A DNA stretch of 64,000 bases from Chitinophaga pinensis (GCA_945902745.1 CAMDNE010000001.1:1-64000), one strand, 5' to 3'. Shown: positions 26,630 through 35,448, counted from the first letter of the stretch. Made by a program: numbers and translations. The notes: generated by a model not told the origin, from the sequence alone.

Positions 26630-26923
26630 TTACATGTTTTTCACACCTTCTGGCATTGAATAAAATGTTGGGTGACGGTAAATTTTTTCATCTGCAGCTT
26701 CGAAGAAATATTCAGCTTCATTTGCTGTTACCGCAACGATTTCTTTGCTTGGCACAACCCATAATGCCGTTCCTTCTCCTCTTCGAGTATATACGTCACG
26801 TGCGTTTTCAATAGCTAAATTTTTATCAAAGGCATGAACACTCCCAACATGTTTAAAAGCTTGACCTGGTTTAGATTGAAGAAAAACTTCCCATAATTCT
26901 CCTTGATTTTCTTTTGCTTCCAT
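26630..26923 (-). CDS. paaB: Phenylacetyl-CoA epoxidase subunit PaaB
   Basis: This 97-residue PaaB holds PaaA-PaaC dimers together and is needed for epoxidase activity. LWEVFLQSKPGQAFKHVGSV and the end of the protein (TVFYSMPEG-like) match the family closely. It lies 10 bases from each neighbour in the operon. Confidence 0.93.
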   Translation of the reverse strand: MEAKENQGELWEVFLQSKPGQAFKHVGSVHAFDKNLAIENARDVYTRRGEGTALWVVPSKEIVAVTANEAEYFFEAADEKIYRHPTFYSMPEGVKNM

Positions 26924-26933
26924 ATTTTTTTAT

Positions 26934-27377
26934 TTACTGTATTTCTAAAATAGTATAATTGTTTTCTGAATAGGAAAAACTATCTCCAGCTATTTTTCCT
27001 TTAATACTTGGATAGATTGGTGAATCAACTGAAATTCCAACAATTCTTTTTCCTTCAAATTCAAATGGTATAGCTGCAAATCCAATTAAAAAATGGAAAT
27101 TCTCAGTGGATACTAAAGCACCTGATGTTGCTTCTTTCTTTTCTGAAAAGTCCATGTGTATCAGCGTATCTAATTCAATTTGAGCTTTATTTAATTTTTG
27201 TTCAAATAAGTTTTTAATTTCCAATGATTCAGATTGGTGAGATAAATCTTCCGGATCAATCGTGTCTGTTTCATCAATGTCAACCATCGTCAAACTTGAG
27301 TCAATTTTTTCTTTTAATTCAGAAATCAATTGTTTTTGAGCTGCAATGATTGATTCCTTTAAATGCTTTTTGTTCAT
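26934..27377 (-). CDS. GreA/GreB-like protein embedded in the paa operon
   Basis: This 147-residue protein has a helical, acidic N-terminal half (about 1-75, with DIDETDTIDPEDLSHQ) and a C-terminal domain like that of GreA/GreB (SPIYPSIKGKIAGDSFSY, about 118-135, then YTILEI). Gre factors act on backtracked RNA polymerase, and the acidic residues between helices could play that part, but this is uncertain. It is not a Paa enzyme subunit, yet it lies between paaA (2 bases away) and paaB (10 bases away) and must be cotranscribed. It is distinct from the GreA-like gene at 8317. Confidence 0.65.
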   Translation of the reverse strand: MNKKHLKESIIAAQKQLISELKEKIDSSLTMVDIDETDTIDPEDLSHQSESLEIKNLFEQKLNKAQIELDTLIHMDFSEKKEATSGALVSTENFHFLIGFAAIPFEFEGKRIVGISVDSPIYPSIKGKIAGDSFSYSENNYTILEIQ

Positions 27378-27379
27378 AT

Positions 27380-28318
27380 TTATATGTTATGTTTTTTTGC
27401 TGATGCGATTGCAGTTTCACGAACCCAAGCACCTTCTTTATGGGCACGAATATGGTGTTCTAATCGTTGTTGATTGCACGGTCCATTTCCTTTTACAACT
27501 GCCCAAAATTCATCCCAATTAATATCACCATGTTTATATGTTTCATCTTCCAGCAATTGTAAATTTTGATCAGGAACTTTTAATCCTATTAACTCAGCTT
27601 GTGGAATTGTTTTATTGATAAATTTCTCTCGTAATTGGTCATTTGATTCACGCTTTATTTTCCATTTCATTGCAAGTGTCGAATGAGGAGAATCAGAATC
27701 ATGCGGTCCAAACATCATTAATGCCGGCCACCACCATCTATTCAGCGCATCTTGTGCCATTTGTTGTTGGTCTTTTGTTCCTTCCATCATGCGCCACATA
27801 ATTTCATAACCTTGTCGTTGATGAAACGATTCTTCTTTACAAATTTTCACCATCGCACGAGAATAAGGACCATATGAGGTTCGTTGCAGTGAAACTTGAT
27901 TGGTTATTGCAGCTCCATCAACTAACCAACCAATTGCACCCATATCGGCCCAATTTAAGGCAGGATAATTAAAAACAGAAGCATATTTAGCTTTCCCTTC
28001 GTGAAGCGCTTGAATAAACTGTTCGCGACTAACACCTAGGGTTTCAGCGGCACTGTATAAATAAAGTCCATGACCGCCTTCATCCTGTATTTTAGCTAAT
28101 AATATTTTCTTACTTCTCAATGAAGGAGCACGAGTAATCCAATTTCCTTCAGGCTGCATGCCAATCACTTCTGAATGTGCATGCTGAGACATTTGTCGAA
28201 TTAAATTTTGACGATATTCCTCCGGCATCCAATCGCGCGGTTCGATTTTAATTTCTGCATTGATTTTAGATTCGAAATCAGCAAGTAATTGTTCTGTTGA
28301 GGGTGCAACTATTTCCAT
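27380..28318 (-). CDS. paaA: Phenylacetyl-CoA epoxidase catalytic subunit PaaA
   Basis: This 312-residue carboxylate-bridged diiron oxygenase subunit is the catalytic centre of the phenylacetyl-CoA epoxidase, part of aerobic phenylacetate degradation. Iron-ligand motifs of the E-x2-H type are visible as [11 protein letters not shown] (about 77-87) and [13 protein letters not shown] (about 160-172). [20 protein letters not shown] near the N-terminus is highly typical. It is the first gene of the operon and is preceded by an FNR-type palindrome, so an oxygen-using pathway may be under oxygen-linked control. Confidence 0.95.
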   Translation of the reverse strand: MEIVAPSTEQLLADFESKINAEIKIEPRDWMPEEYRQNLIRQMSQHAHSEVIGMQPEGNWITRAPSLRSKKILLAKIQDEGGHGLYLYSAAETLGVSREQFIQALHEGKAKYASVFNYPALNWADMGAIGWLVDGAAITNQVSLQRTSYGPYSRAMVKICKEESFHQRQGYEIMWRMMEGTKDQQQMAQDALNRWWWPALMMFGPHDSDSPHSTLAMKWKIKRESNDQLREKFINKTIPQAELIGLKVPDQNLQLLEDETYKHGDINWDEFWAVVKGNGPCNQQRLEHHIRAHKEGAWVRETAIASAKKHNI

Positions 28319-28427
28319 GTGTTTCTTTGTTAAATTTTAAGAGTCGCAAGAAAAATGTTGGCGACTAAATATCTTAGCAAAGAAATTAATTTTGCTTAAA
28401 ATGGAATATGATTAAATGCAATTGAAA

Positions 28428-28445
28428 ACATGATTTAGGTCATGT
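28428..28445. promoter_or_regulatory. FNR-type palindrome upstream of paaA
   Basis: ACATGA-TTTAGG-TCATGT is a perfect 6+6 inverted repeat, 110 bases upstream of paaA. It contains the TGA-N6-TCA core of the other three sites and shares the extended ACATGA/TCATGT end. No TAnnTTTG element is seen 33 bp away toward paaA, so the mode of action (activation or repression) is open. Confidence 0.6.
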
Positions 28446-28482
28446 ATTTTTATGAGTATATGCGATATTCTTAAAATGATGT

Positions 28483-29724
28483 TTAGAAAATAACAAAATG
28501 TATATTCTCTATTTTGTCGCCTTCAATTATTTTTATAATGTAATTGCCTCTATTTAATATTGGTAAAACAGCATTTGAAATATTTTCATCATAGTTTTTA
28601 GATGAAATTAATTTGCCTTCAGTGGTAAAAATCTGAATAGTTGGATGATTTAAAACCCGATTAAAATTTAGTTGATCACTAGCTTGAGCAGGATTTGGAT
28701 ATACCTCAATGTTTTTATCCTTTTGCACGTGTTTTAATTCTAATTGCCCTTCCAATAATCTCACAAGTCCTTTTGAATAGGTACCAATCCAAATATAATT
28801 GTTCGAATCTTTTGCGATAGATAATATGTGATTCTCAGGAATTCCTGAATTGGAAACAGTATAGTTTTCCCAAAGTGAATTATATGTTTTAACAGATAAA
28901 CCATTTTGGTGGGTACCAAGATAAAAGTTCTGGGAATTGTCAATAATCATACTTGTTAAACTATTGGATGCTAATCCAGAATTACTGCTATTTTGCAATA
29001 ACCAGGTTTGATTGCCTGTATCGGTAAATAATCCTTGAGCTGGACTCGCGTACCATGGTTTTCCGAGTTCATCTATTTGAACGGCAGCAACAGAATTATC
29101 AGGAACACCGGCATTCAGGATGGTGTAATTCTGCAAAATTCCGTTAACAATGTATATCAACCCACCATTTATTGTCCCAATATACTTATTGTTTTGACTA
29201 TCAATTCCTATTGAAGTTATGTTGTTCGAGAAAATTCCAGAATTTGCAATCGTCCAAGTTTGCCAATTTGTGTCATCAAACATTGTTAATCCTTCCACAG
29301 TACCTATCCATTTATTTCCGGCAGTATCAATAGAAATTGCACGGATAAAATTATCAGGTATATTCGAATTTAAAGTGTTAAAGGATTGCCAAGTGGAGCC
29401 GTTAAATTTTAACAACCCACCCAAAGTTGTGCCTATCCAAATGTCATTATTCTCATCAACAGCTAATACCCGAATGTAATCATCTGTTAAACCGGAATTA
29501 GTTGAATTGAAAATTTCCCAAGTTCCATTTGATAGATGCGCCAATCCATGATCTGTGCCAATCCAAAGTGCATTTGTTCGATCAACTAATAGACAACGAA
29601 TTGTATTATTTGGTAAAAGTGAATTGGATTCATCGAAGATTTCCCATTCGGTTATTTGACCATAAAAAAAACTTCCACTGCATAAATACAGCGGAAGAAA
29701 TAGAATTATTATTTTTTTATACAT
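28483..29724 (-). CDS. Secreted beta-propeller protein with T9SS type A tail
   Basis: This 413-residue exported protein has a signal peptide (about 1-22, FFYGQ). Residues 30-330 contain about seven propeller-blade repeats of the form NSGLxDDYIRVLAVDxxNDIWIGT, the type seen in the sensor region of hybrid two-component proteins. No kinase or membrane segment follows. The end (about 335-413) is a type A sorting domain: IEVYPNPAQ, then LISSKNYDENI, then LNRGNYIIKI. The protein is therefore a free surface or extracellular propeller rather than a membrane sensor. The gene stands alone. Confidence 0.82.
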   Translation of the reverse strand: MYKKIIILFLPLYLCSGSFFYGQITEWEIFDESNSLLPNNTIRCLLVDRTNALWIGTDHGLAHLSNGTWEIFNSTNSGLTDDYIRVLAVDENNDIWIGTTLGGLLKFNGSTWQSFNTLNSNIPDNFIRAISIDTAGNKWIGTVEGLTMFDDTNWQTWTIANSGIFSNNITSIGIDSQNNKYIGTINGGLIYIVNGILQNYTILNAGVPDNSVAAVQIDELGKPWYASPAQGLFTDTGNQTWLLQNSSNSGLASNSLTSMIIDNSQNFYLGTHQNGLSVKTYNSLWENYTVSNSGIPENHILSIAKDSNNYIWIGTYSKGLVRLLEGQLELKHVQKDKNIEVYPNPAQASDQLNFNRVLNHPTIQIFTTEGKLISSKNYDENISNAVLPILNRGNYIIKIIEGDKIENIHFVIF

Positions 29725-29732
29725 TTTCAGAA

Positions 29733-31832
29733 TTATTCAATAATCATTCTTGATGTGTAATTTTTTCCTTCGAAAAAGATATTGAATAAATAAACACCTT
29801 TAGACAAAGAATTTTGATTCATTTGCCACGTATTTAAACCTGTAGAATGATTGATTTCTTCTGAATAAACCACTTGACCAACTATATTTAGAATTTCAGC
29901 TTTTAACGAACCAGTGTAATTAGTTTCAAATTCAATATTGAATTTACCATTATTTGGGTTTGGAACAATTTTAATTGATTTTTTGAAAGGAATATTTTCT
30001 CCAATTCCAGCACAAGACAAAACCACTGCTTCCACAGGAACTAATGCACTTGAACATGTGCTGTTTGAAGTCAAGATTTCCCAATCATAGAAGAAGTAAT
30101 AATAAGACGCTCCAGCTGAAGCCCCATTTATTGAAACAATGTTTGGAATTTCATATGGATAAGTCGCACTGTTGTTATTTCTGTACAAACCTGTTGTTGT
30201 AATATTTTTTCCAACAAGTCTCAAATTTGAGTCAATTGGAACATTGAAATTCAATGTTGCACGACTAGATCCAGCAGGAACATTTACTGTTGTTGTAGCT
30301 AAAACTTGCGCAGTTTCATCCTGTAATTGAATCGTTACATTTCCAGCAGATTGAGAATACAACAAAACCGACTCTAATGTGAAATTGGTGTAACTGTTAA
30401 ATACTTCGTATTGCTCAGAAGTCACATATCCACCACCACCAATACCATTTGTATATGGTTCTGCGTGAATTGAATCAAGGTATGAATCTGTATTTTGAAC
30501 AAAATAAGTTGTAGATGTTGTTAAAATAGGCGTAGTAAAAGTGTTTCCATTTCCAACATAATTATTATTACTATCATACCATGTAATATCTCCACTTGAA
30601 GTTGCATTTAAAACAACCGAACCTGAAATACATACTGTATCTCCCATTGTAACAGGTGCATTAGGTACAACGTTGTTAACAATAAATGGTAGTGATGTGC
30701 TAATTCCACAGTAATTTGTTACCTCACATGTATATGAATCAGGTTGTGTTACTGTAATTGACTGAGTTGTTTCACCATTAGACCAAAGGAAAGAACTTCC
30801 TGCTGTAGCAGTTAATGTTATTGATTGACCCTCACACAAGTTATTAGAATTGTTTGAAGAAATCTCAGGCAGAGCCGATGATCCCGAAGGCAATTGCTGC
30901 GTTAACGTAACAGGTACGGCGGTCCAATTGTTGTCTTCATTTTCTTCTAGAAAAATATTGTTTTTGTCAACTTCTAAAACTATGTAGTAATCACCATTAC
31001 ACGTATTTGCAGGAACATTAATCCACATTCCATCTAAATGTTTACCATAAACATCTGTCCAACCAGAAGAAATACCTTGCTCAACAACCGAACAGTTATA
31101 ATTTCCTCCGCCTAGATTCCAATTTGGAAAATCAACATTATGCAGCGTGTTTCCTCCTAAATAAACAGTGTTATTATCTCTACAATGTCCGTCATAAGTA
31201 CTGCCTGTTGACCCACATTGTCCATAGTCCATTAAACAAAAACCAATTTTTGCTCCTGTTCCTACAATTGGCCAATTTAAAGGATTTGGATCTGTTGTTT
31301 GAATTCGTAAAGTCATAACTGCCCAATCATCAACGTGATTATGACCATGAGAAGGGTGGTAGGTAACACTTCCAGCATAGTGATCCTCGTAACTCATTGC
31401 ATTCCCATTTTTATGGTAAATTCTTTGCGTAATAAGTTGTTTTGGGTTTAAATAACCATTCGGACAAGTAAATGAACCAGTAGCTGATACATTAAACACT
31501 GTGTCATTTCCGCAAAGAAAAGTTCTTTTTCCATTGTCATCTTGACCTCTCACAGTAAATGAGCCATGACCAATATTAGGTGTAGATCCAGTAACTCTCA
31601 ATCTTCCATCATCAGAACCTTGTCCACCATAATTAGTCCCAGCTCCAGTTTGAGGATATTCAGTATACCCGCCATTACTGATGCCTTTCCAAGATGCCGT
31701 AATATCTGGAAATAAAAGGCAATTTGCTGTTCCGTCTTCACAAAGACACGATGTTGCATTAGTTGTGGTACATTGTGAGTTAGCTTGATATGATATGAAG
31801 CTTAAAAAAGTTAGTAGTAGTATTTTTCTCAT
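29733..31832 (-). CDS. Secreted lysyl-oxidase-like protein with T9SS sorting domain
   Basis: This 699-residue exported protein has a signal peptide (1-19, QANSQ). Residues about 40-310 match the lysyl oxidase fold: copper-binding HxHxH (HGHNH, H162/H164/H166), a GAKIGFCLMD segment where K195 aligns with the cofactor Lys of LOX, GISSGWTDVYGKHLDG where Y262 aligns with the cofactor Tyr region, and a closing EENEDNNW segment. Lysyl oxidases deaminate peptidyl lysine or other amines using copper and lysyl tyrosylquinone. An Ig-like domain (about 325-400), a beta-rich domain and a type A sorting tail (KIVPNPNNGKF, then LSKGVYLFNIFF) follow. Many LOX-fold bacterial proteins remain untested. Confidence 0.75.
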   Translation of the reverse strand: MRKILLLTFLSFISYQANSQCTTTNATSCLCEDGTANCLLFPDITASWKGISNGGYTEYPQTGAGTNYGGQGSDDGRLRVTGSTPNIGHGSFTVRGQDDNGKRTFLCGNDTVFNVSATGSFTCPNGYLNPKQLITQRIYHKNGNAMSYEDHYAGSVTYHPSHGHNHVDDWAVMTLRIQTTDPNPLNWPIVGTGAKIGFCLMDYGQCGSTGSTYDGHCRDNNTVYLGGNTLHNVDFPNWNLGGGNYNCSVVEQGISSGWTDVYGKHLDGMWINVPANTCNGDYYIVLEVDKNNIFLEENEDNNWTAVPVTLTQQLPSGSSALPEISSNNSNNLCEGQSITLTATAGSSFLWSNGETTQSITVTQPDSYTCEVTNYCGISTSLPFIVNNVVPNAPVTMGDTVCISGSVVLNATSSGDITWYDSNNNYVGNGNTFTTPILTTSTTYFVQNTDSYLDSIHAEPYTNGIGGGGYVTSEQYEVFNSYTNFTLESVLLYSQSAGNVTIQLQDETAQVLATTTVNVPAGSSRATLNFNVPIDSNLRLVGKNITTTGLYRNNNSATYPYEIPNIVSINGASAGASYYYFFYDWEILTSNSTCSSALVPVEAVVLSCAGIGENIPFKKSIKIVPNPNNGKFNIEFETNYTGSLKAEILNIVGQVVYSEEINHSTGLNTWQMNQNSLSKGVYLFNIFFEGKNYTSRMIIE

Positions 31833-31882
31833 AGTTTAGCAATATAAATTTCAGGACAATATAAGAAAAAAATATCAGAAAC

Positions 31883-31922
31883 GATAATATCTTTTTAAAT
31901 CAGTTCTTTTATGATAATATCT
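31883..31922 (+). promoter_or_regulatory. Paired GATAATATCT sites upstream of the second Crp/Fnr gene
   Basis: The decamer GATAATATCT occurs at 31883-31892 and 31913-31922, exactly 30 bases apart. Its first nine bases are a palindrome (GATA-A-TATC). They lie 42-81 bases before the start codon, so they are candidate binding sites of an unknown regulator or of the gene's own product. Confidence 0.4.
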
Positions 31923-31963
31923 ATACACACTGTATAATTACAATTTATTATATACTTTTAAAC

Positions 31964-32623
31964 ATGACAAGATTAGAAATTGAGGAATCGACTATTCAGA
32001 TTATTAATGATTCATTAAGTTATTTTTTGGAAAAAGAATTAATTGAAGAAATAATAAAAATTGGACAATTAAAAAATGTTTCTACCGATGAGTTAATACT
32101 TAATGTAGGTGATACCATGAAGATGATTCCCATAGTTTTAAGTGGCTCTGTGAAGGTTTCCCGTGAAAATGAAAATGGCGATGAGCTATTGTTGTATTAT
32201 ATTGAAGGTGGAGATACGTGCGCAATGACATTGCAATGTTGTGTTCGTCAGTCAGCGAGTGAAATAAAAGCAACAGCAATGGAACCATCACTATTGTTGA
32301 TGATTCCTATTCAAATGATGGAAAATTGGATGGGTAAATACAAATCTTGGAGGGAATATATTTTACAAAGTTATCATACCCGATTAATAGAATTAATGGA
32401 AGCTGTGGATGCAATAGCATTCATGCGCTTGGATGAACGTTTGAAGAAATACCTTATTGATCAAGCTAAGTTATTAGGTAGTTTGGAAATCAATCATACA
32501 CATCAGCAAATTGCAGAAGATTTGCATTCGTCAAGAGTTGTTATTTCACGCTTATTGAAGCAATTAGAAATTAAAGGAGAAATCAAATTACATAGAAACA
32601 AAATTATTCTTGGGTCTATCTAA
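31964..32623 (+). CDS. Crp/Fnr family regulator with Cys motif in the sensor domain
   Basis: This 219-residue regulator has a cyclic-nucleotide-binding-like barrel (about 25-135) and a winged helix with HTHQQIAEDLHSSRVVISRL (about 168-187). It lacks the N-terminal Cys of FNR. Instead it has C86, C92 and C93 in GDTCAMTLQCC within the barrel, a pattern I recognise from a Bacteroidota Crp/Fnr subgroup of unknown ligand. It also has the IAFMRLDERLKKYL dimerisation-helix signature. A near -7 element (TACTTTTA, about 31954) and the paired GATAATATCT sites lie upstream. The next genes in the same direction form the phosphodiesterase-sulfotransferase cluster; regulation of that cluster is inference. 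Confidence 0.82.
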   Translation: MTRLEIEESTIQIINDSLSYFLEKELIEEIIKIGQLKNVSTDELILNVGDTMKMIPIVLSGSVKVSRENENGDELLLYYIEGGDTCAMTLQCCVRQSASEIKATAMEPSLLLMIPIQMMENWMGKYKSWREYILQSYHTRLIELMEAVDAIAFMRLDERLKKYLIDQAKLLGSLEINHTHQQIAEDLHSSRVVISRLLKQLEIKGEIKLHRNKIILGSI

Positions 32624-32709
32624 AGGTTAAGTTAGAATTAGTTTGTTCAATTAAAACTAACCTAAACATTCTTAAAAATTGTTCGACTTGAAACTTTATT
32701 GAAACAGAA

Positions 32710-32862
32710 ATGAAAGCTAGTAAAACAGAAGAAGAATTTAAATTAACAGCACAAGGATCAATTGGAATATTAGCACTTGGATCCGTTGGAATTCGAAAGT
32801 GGCGAGAAGTTGTTAAAGAGAAACAGAAGTCTAAAAAAGCCAAATCTAAAAAAGATGAGTAA
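32710..32862 (+). CDS. Small Gly-rich protein, family member 1 (SP1)
   Basis: This 50-codon gene starts at ATG 32710. Its TAA overlaps the ATG of the following phosphodiesterase gene by 8 bases (ATGAGTAA), which suggests translational coupling. The product has a hydrophobic, Gly-rich core (GSIGILALGSVGIRKWRE, residues 16-33) followed by a Lys-rich tail. The core matches that of the 49-residue protein at 38081 (GTLGLLALGNIGIRAWKK), so two genes in this cluster encode a shared small family. I do not recognise the family. It has no Cys or Tyr and no signal-peptide cleavage site; the core is short for a membrane helix. Confidence 0.65.
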   Translation: MKASKTEEEFKLTAQGSIGILALGSVGIRKWREVVKEKQKSKKAKSKKDE

Positions 32863-35398
32863 CCCACCAACAAAAAAAATACTTTTGATAGGTTGGGATG
32901 CAGCTGATTGGAAGGTCATTGACCCATTAATCGCTCAAGGTAAAATGCCTGCTTTAAAATCTCTTATTCAACGAGGTGTTTATGGTAAATTACAAACCTT
33001 AGACCCTCCGCTTTCTCCCATGTTATGGACAAGTATAGCAACTGGTTTTCGTGCCGATAAACATGGTATTGGTGGTTTTATTGAACCTAATCCAGATGGA
33101 ACAGGTTTACGTCCTGTCACATCAACTTCTAGAAAAGTAAAAGCAATATGGAATATCTTGCATTATGAAGGCAAGAAAAGCAACATAGTAGGTTGGTGGC
33201 CAAGTAATCCAGCGGAGCCTATTAATGGTGTAATGGTATCAAACCTCTATCAAGTTGCGAATGCGAAAATCGAAGAGGAATGGGTGATGAGTAAAGGCAC
33301 TGTTCACCCTGATTCAATGATTGATGAAATGAAAGAATGGCGTGTTCATCCAGGTGAAATAACATTGGCAATGACTATTCCATTTATTCCAAATCTAATT
33401 GACGATTTAGAATTAAGAAAAGAAAAAAGAACCGCAGGTGTTGTTAAAGTAATCGCCAATGCCGCAAGTATTCATGCTGCTTCTACACATTTAATTGAAA
33501 ATACGGAGTGGGATTTTATGGCAGTTTATCATGATGCAATTGACCATTTTAGCCACTTATCGATGAAGTTCCATCCCCCTCATAGACCTGAAATTGATAG
33601 TAAAGATTATGAAAATTACAATGGAGTAGTTGAAGCAGGTTATCGTTTTCACGATATGATGTTGGAAAGAACTTTGGAATTGATTGATGATAATACTACC
33701 GTAATCATTATTTCTGATCATGGTTTTCATTCTGACCATCAGCGTCCTCTGAGTATTCCAAACGAACCATCAGGTCCTGCAATTGAGCACAGTCCTTATG
33801 GTGTAATGATCATGGCTGGTCCAGGAATAAAAAAAGGTGGCGAACGAATTAGTGGCGCATCAGTTTTAGATATTACTCCAACCTTGTTAGCTCTTTTTGG
33901 CTTGCCTGTCGGAAAGGACATGGAAGGGCGCGTTCTACAAGCTGTATTTGAAAAAAATGATGTGCCACAATATATCGAAAGTTGGGAAAAAATTGAGGGA
34001 GATTTTGGAATGCACCCATCAGATTTGCAAGAAGATCCATGGGAAGCAATGCAAGCTTTACAGCAATTAGTAGAATTAGGATATATTGATGAAATTGGGG
34101 ATGATAAATTACTTGCTGTCGATAAAGCAAAAAGAGAGAATCAGTATTATGTTGCTAGAAATTTAATTAATGGTGGAAAAATTGAAAAAGCAATTGAAAT
34201 TTTAGAAATAATTTTTGCTGAATCAAAAATTCTTCGGTATGGCCAACGATTGGCATTTGCCTATTTAACCGTTAATAAGTTGATTAAATGTCAAGAATTG
34301 ATTGACGAACTAAGGGAAGAGGAAAAGAAAATATTTATAACAAGGAAAAAAGATATTTTAGAAAAGAATCCAGCTGATCCATTTGGAAATCAAGAAATGG
34401 AGGAACCCATGTATTTGGAGTTTGTTGAAGGTTTATTGAATCTTCAAATTAACAAACCTAGAAAAGCATTGCCTATTTTAGAGCGGGTTCAAAAGAAAAA
34501 CCCAAATAACATTCAGGTTGCAGTAAATATTGGGAAGATTCACAATGTACATAAAAACTATCAAGCGGCAGAAAAACAATTTATCAAAGCACTTGCTATA
34601 GATGATCGAAATCCCCGAGCCCATCATGGTTTGGGTTTAGCATTTTTAAGGAGTAATAAAATAGAACTGGCAATTGACGAATTTTTATTAGCAATAGAAG
34701 AGAATTTTTTCATGCCAAATGTTCATTATCATTTGGGCGAAGCATTTTTCAAAGCAGAATATTTTCAGCAAGCATTAGAAGCATTTGAAGTTGCGGTGCG
34801 GTTGTCACCTGGAATGACGAAAGCGCATAAATGGTTAGTAGAAATTTACAGTAAGCATATAGTGAATAATACTGCTAAAGCTGAACATGAATTATTTTTA
34901 AAAGACAATATTAAAGGGGAGCTGAATATTATAACAGGATTGATTGGCTCCGGTTTTGAAGAAATATTGGAAGAATTGGTGAATAACGGAATTGGTGTTG
35001 AACAAAATAACAGCGCAAAAAATCTTTGGGATAAATTCCTGCTTCCTAAGACAAAAAAATTACACTTAGAATCGGATTGGTTAAAAGAAATAGGTAGCAA
35101 TTTGTTATATGTACAACCTCAATTCTTAAGTTTTCTACCTCCAAATTTCAATTATAAACTTATAGTCGTGAAAAGAGATATGAAAGAAGTGATTGAAATT
35201 GAACTTAAGATAATGGGTAAAAGAATTAAAAAGGAAACGTTACCAATAGTCCATTTTCATAAGAATGAAAAAAATCTTTTCAAAATTGATAGTTGGATTG
35301 AATCACAACCTAATATTGAAATATCAATTAACGATTTTACTGAATTTAATTCGAATTCTAAGGAACAAATTGATCAACTAATAAATTTCCTTGGGTAA
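32855..35398 (+). CDS. Alkaline-phosphatase-superfamily phosphodiesterase with TPRs and a degenerate sulfotransferase-like C-terminus
   Basis: The start at 32855 (847 residues, MSNPPTKKILLIGWD) is preferred because it overlaps SP1 in ATGAGTAA; an in-frame ATG at 32777 would lie inside SP1. Residues about 8-400 are a type I phosphodiesterase / nucleotide pyrophosphatase domain: metal Asp in IGWDAADW (D15), nucleophile region PPLSPMLWTSIATG (51-64), DHGFHSDHQ (about 286-294) and EHSPYGVMIM. TPR-type helices fill about 515-665. Residues about 685-847 align with the neighbouring sulfotransferase, but the PAPS loop GLPRSGTS is GLIGSGFE, so that part is probably not catalytic. There is no signal peptide, so it is likely cytosolic. 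The substrate is unknown. Confidence 0.8.
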   Translation: MSNPPTKKILLIGWDAADWKVIDPLIAQGKMPALKSLIQRGVYGKLQTLDPPLSPMLWTSIATGFRADKHGIGGFIEPNPDGTGLRPVTSTSRKVKAIWNILHYEGKKSNIVGWWPSNPAEPINGVMVSNLYQVANAKIEEEWVMSKGTVHPDSMIDEMKEWRVHPGEITLAMTIPFIPNLIDDLELRKEKRTAGVVKVIANAASIHAASTHLIENTEWDFMAVYHDAIDHFSHLSMKFHPPHRPEIDSKDYENYNGVVEAGYRFHDMMLERTLELIDDNTTVIIISDHGFHSDHQRPLSIPNEPSGPAIEHSPYGVMIMAGPGIKKGGERISGASVLDITPTLLALFGLPVGKDMEGRVLQAVFEKNDVPQYIESWEKIEGDFGMHPSDLQEDPWEAMQALQQLVELGYIDEIGDDKLLAVDKAKRENQYYVARNLINGGKIEKAIEILEIIFAESKILRYGQRLAFAYLTVNKLIKCQELIDELREEEKKIFITRKKDILEKNPADPFGNQEMEEPMYLEFVEGLLNLQINKPRKALPILERVQKKNPNNIQVAVNIGKIHNVHKNYQAAEKQFIKALAIDDRNPRAHHGLGLAFLRSNKIELAIDEFLLAIEENFFMPNVHYHLGEAFFKAEYFQQALEAFEVAVRLSPGMTKAHKWLVEIYSKHIVNNTAKAEHELFLKDNIKGELNIITGLIGSGFEEILEELVNNGIGVEQNNSAKNLWDKFLLPKTKKLHLESDWLKEIGSNLLYVQPQFLSFLPPNFNYKLIVVKRDMKEVIEIELKIMGKRIKKETLPIVHFHKNEKNLFKIDSWIESQPNIEISINDFTEFNSNSKEQIDQLINFLG

Positions 35399-35448
35399 TA
35401 AGGATAAAATAATGCACTTTTAACTTTAATTTATTTAAACAATTGAAA

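Noticed and set aside
32777-32854. Longer phosphodiesterase start at 32777
   Set aside because: It would overlap most of SP1; the ATGAGTAA overlap at 32855 is a better arrangement.
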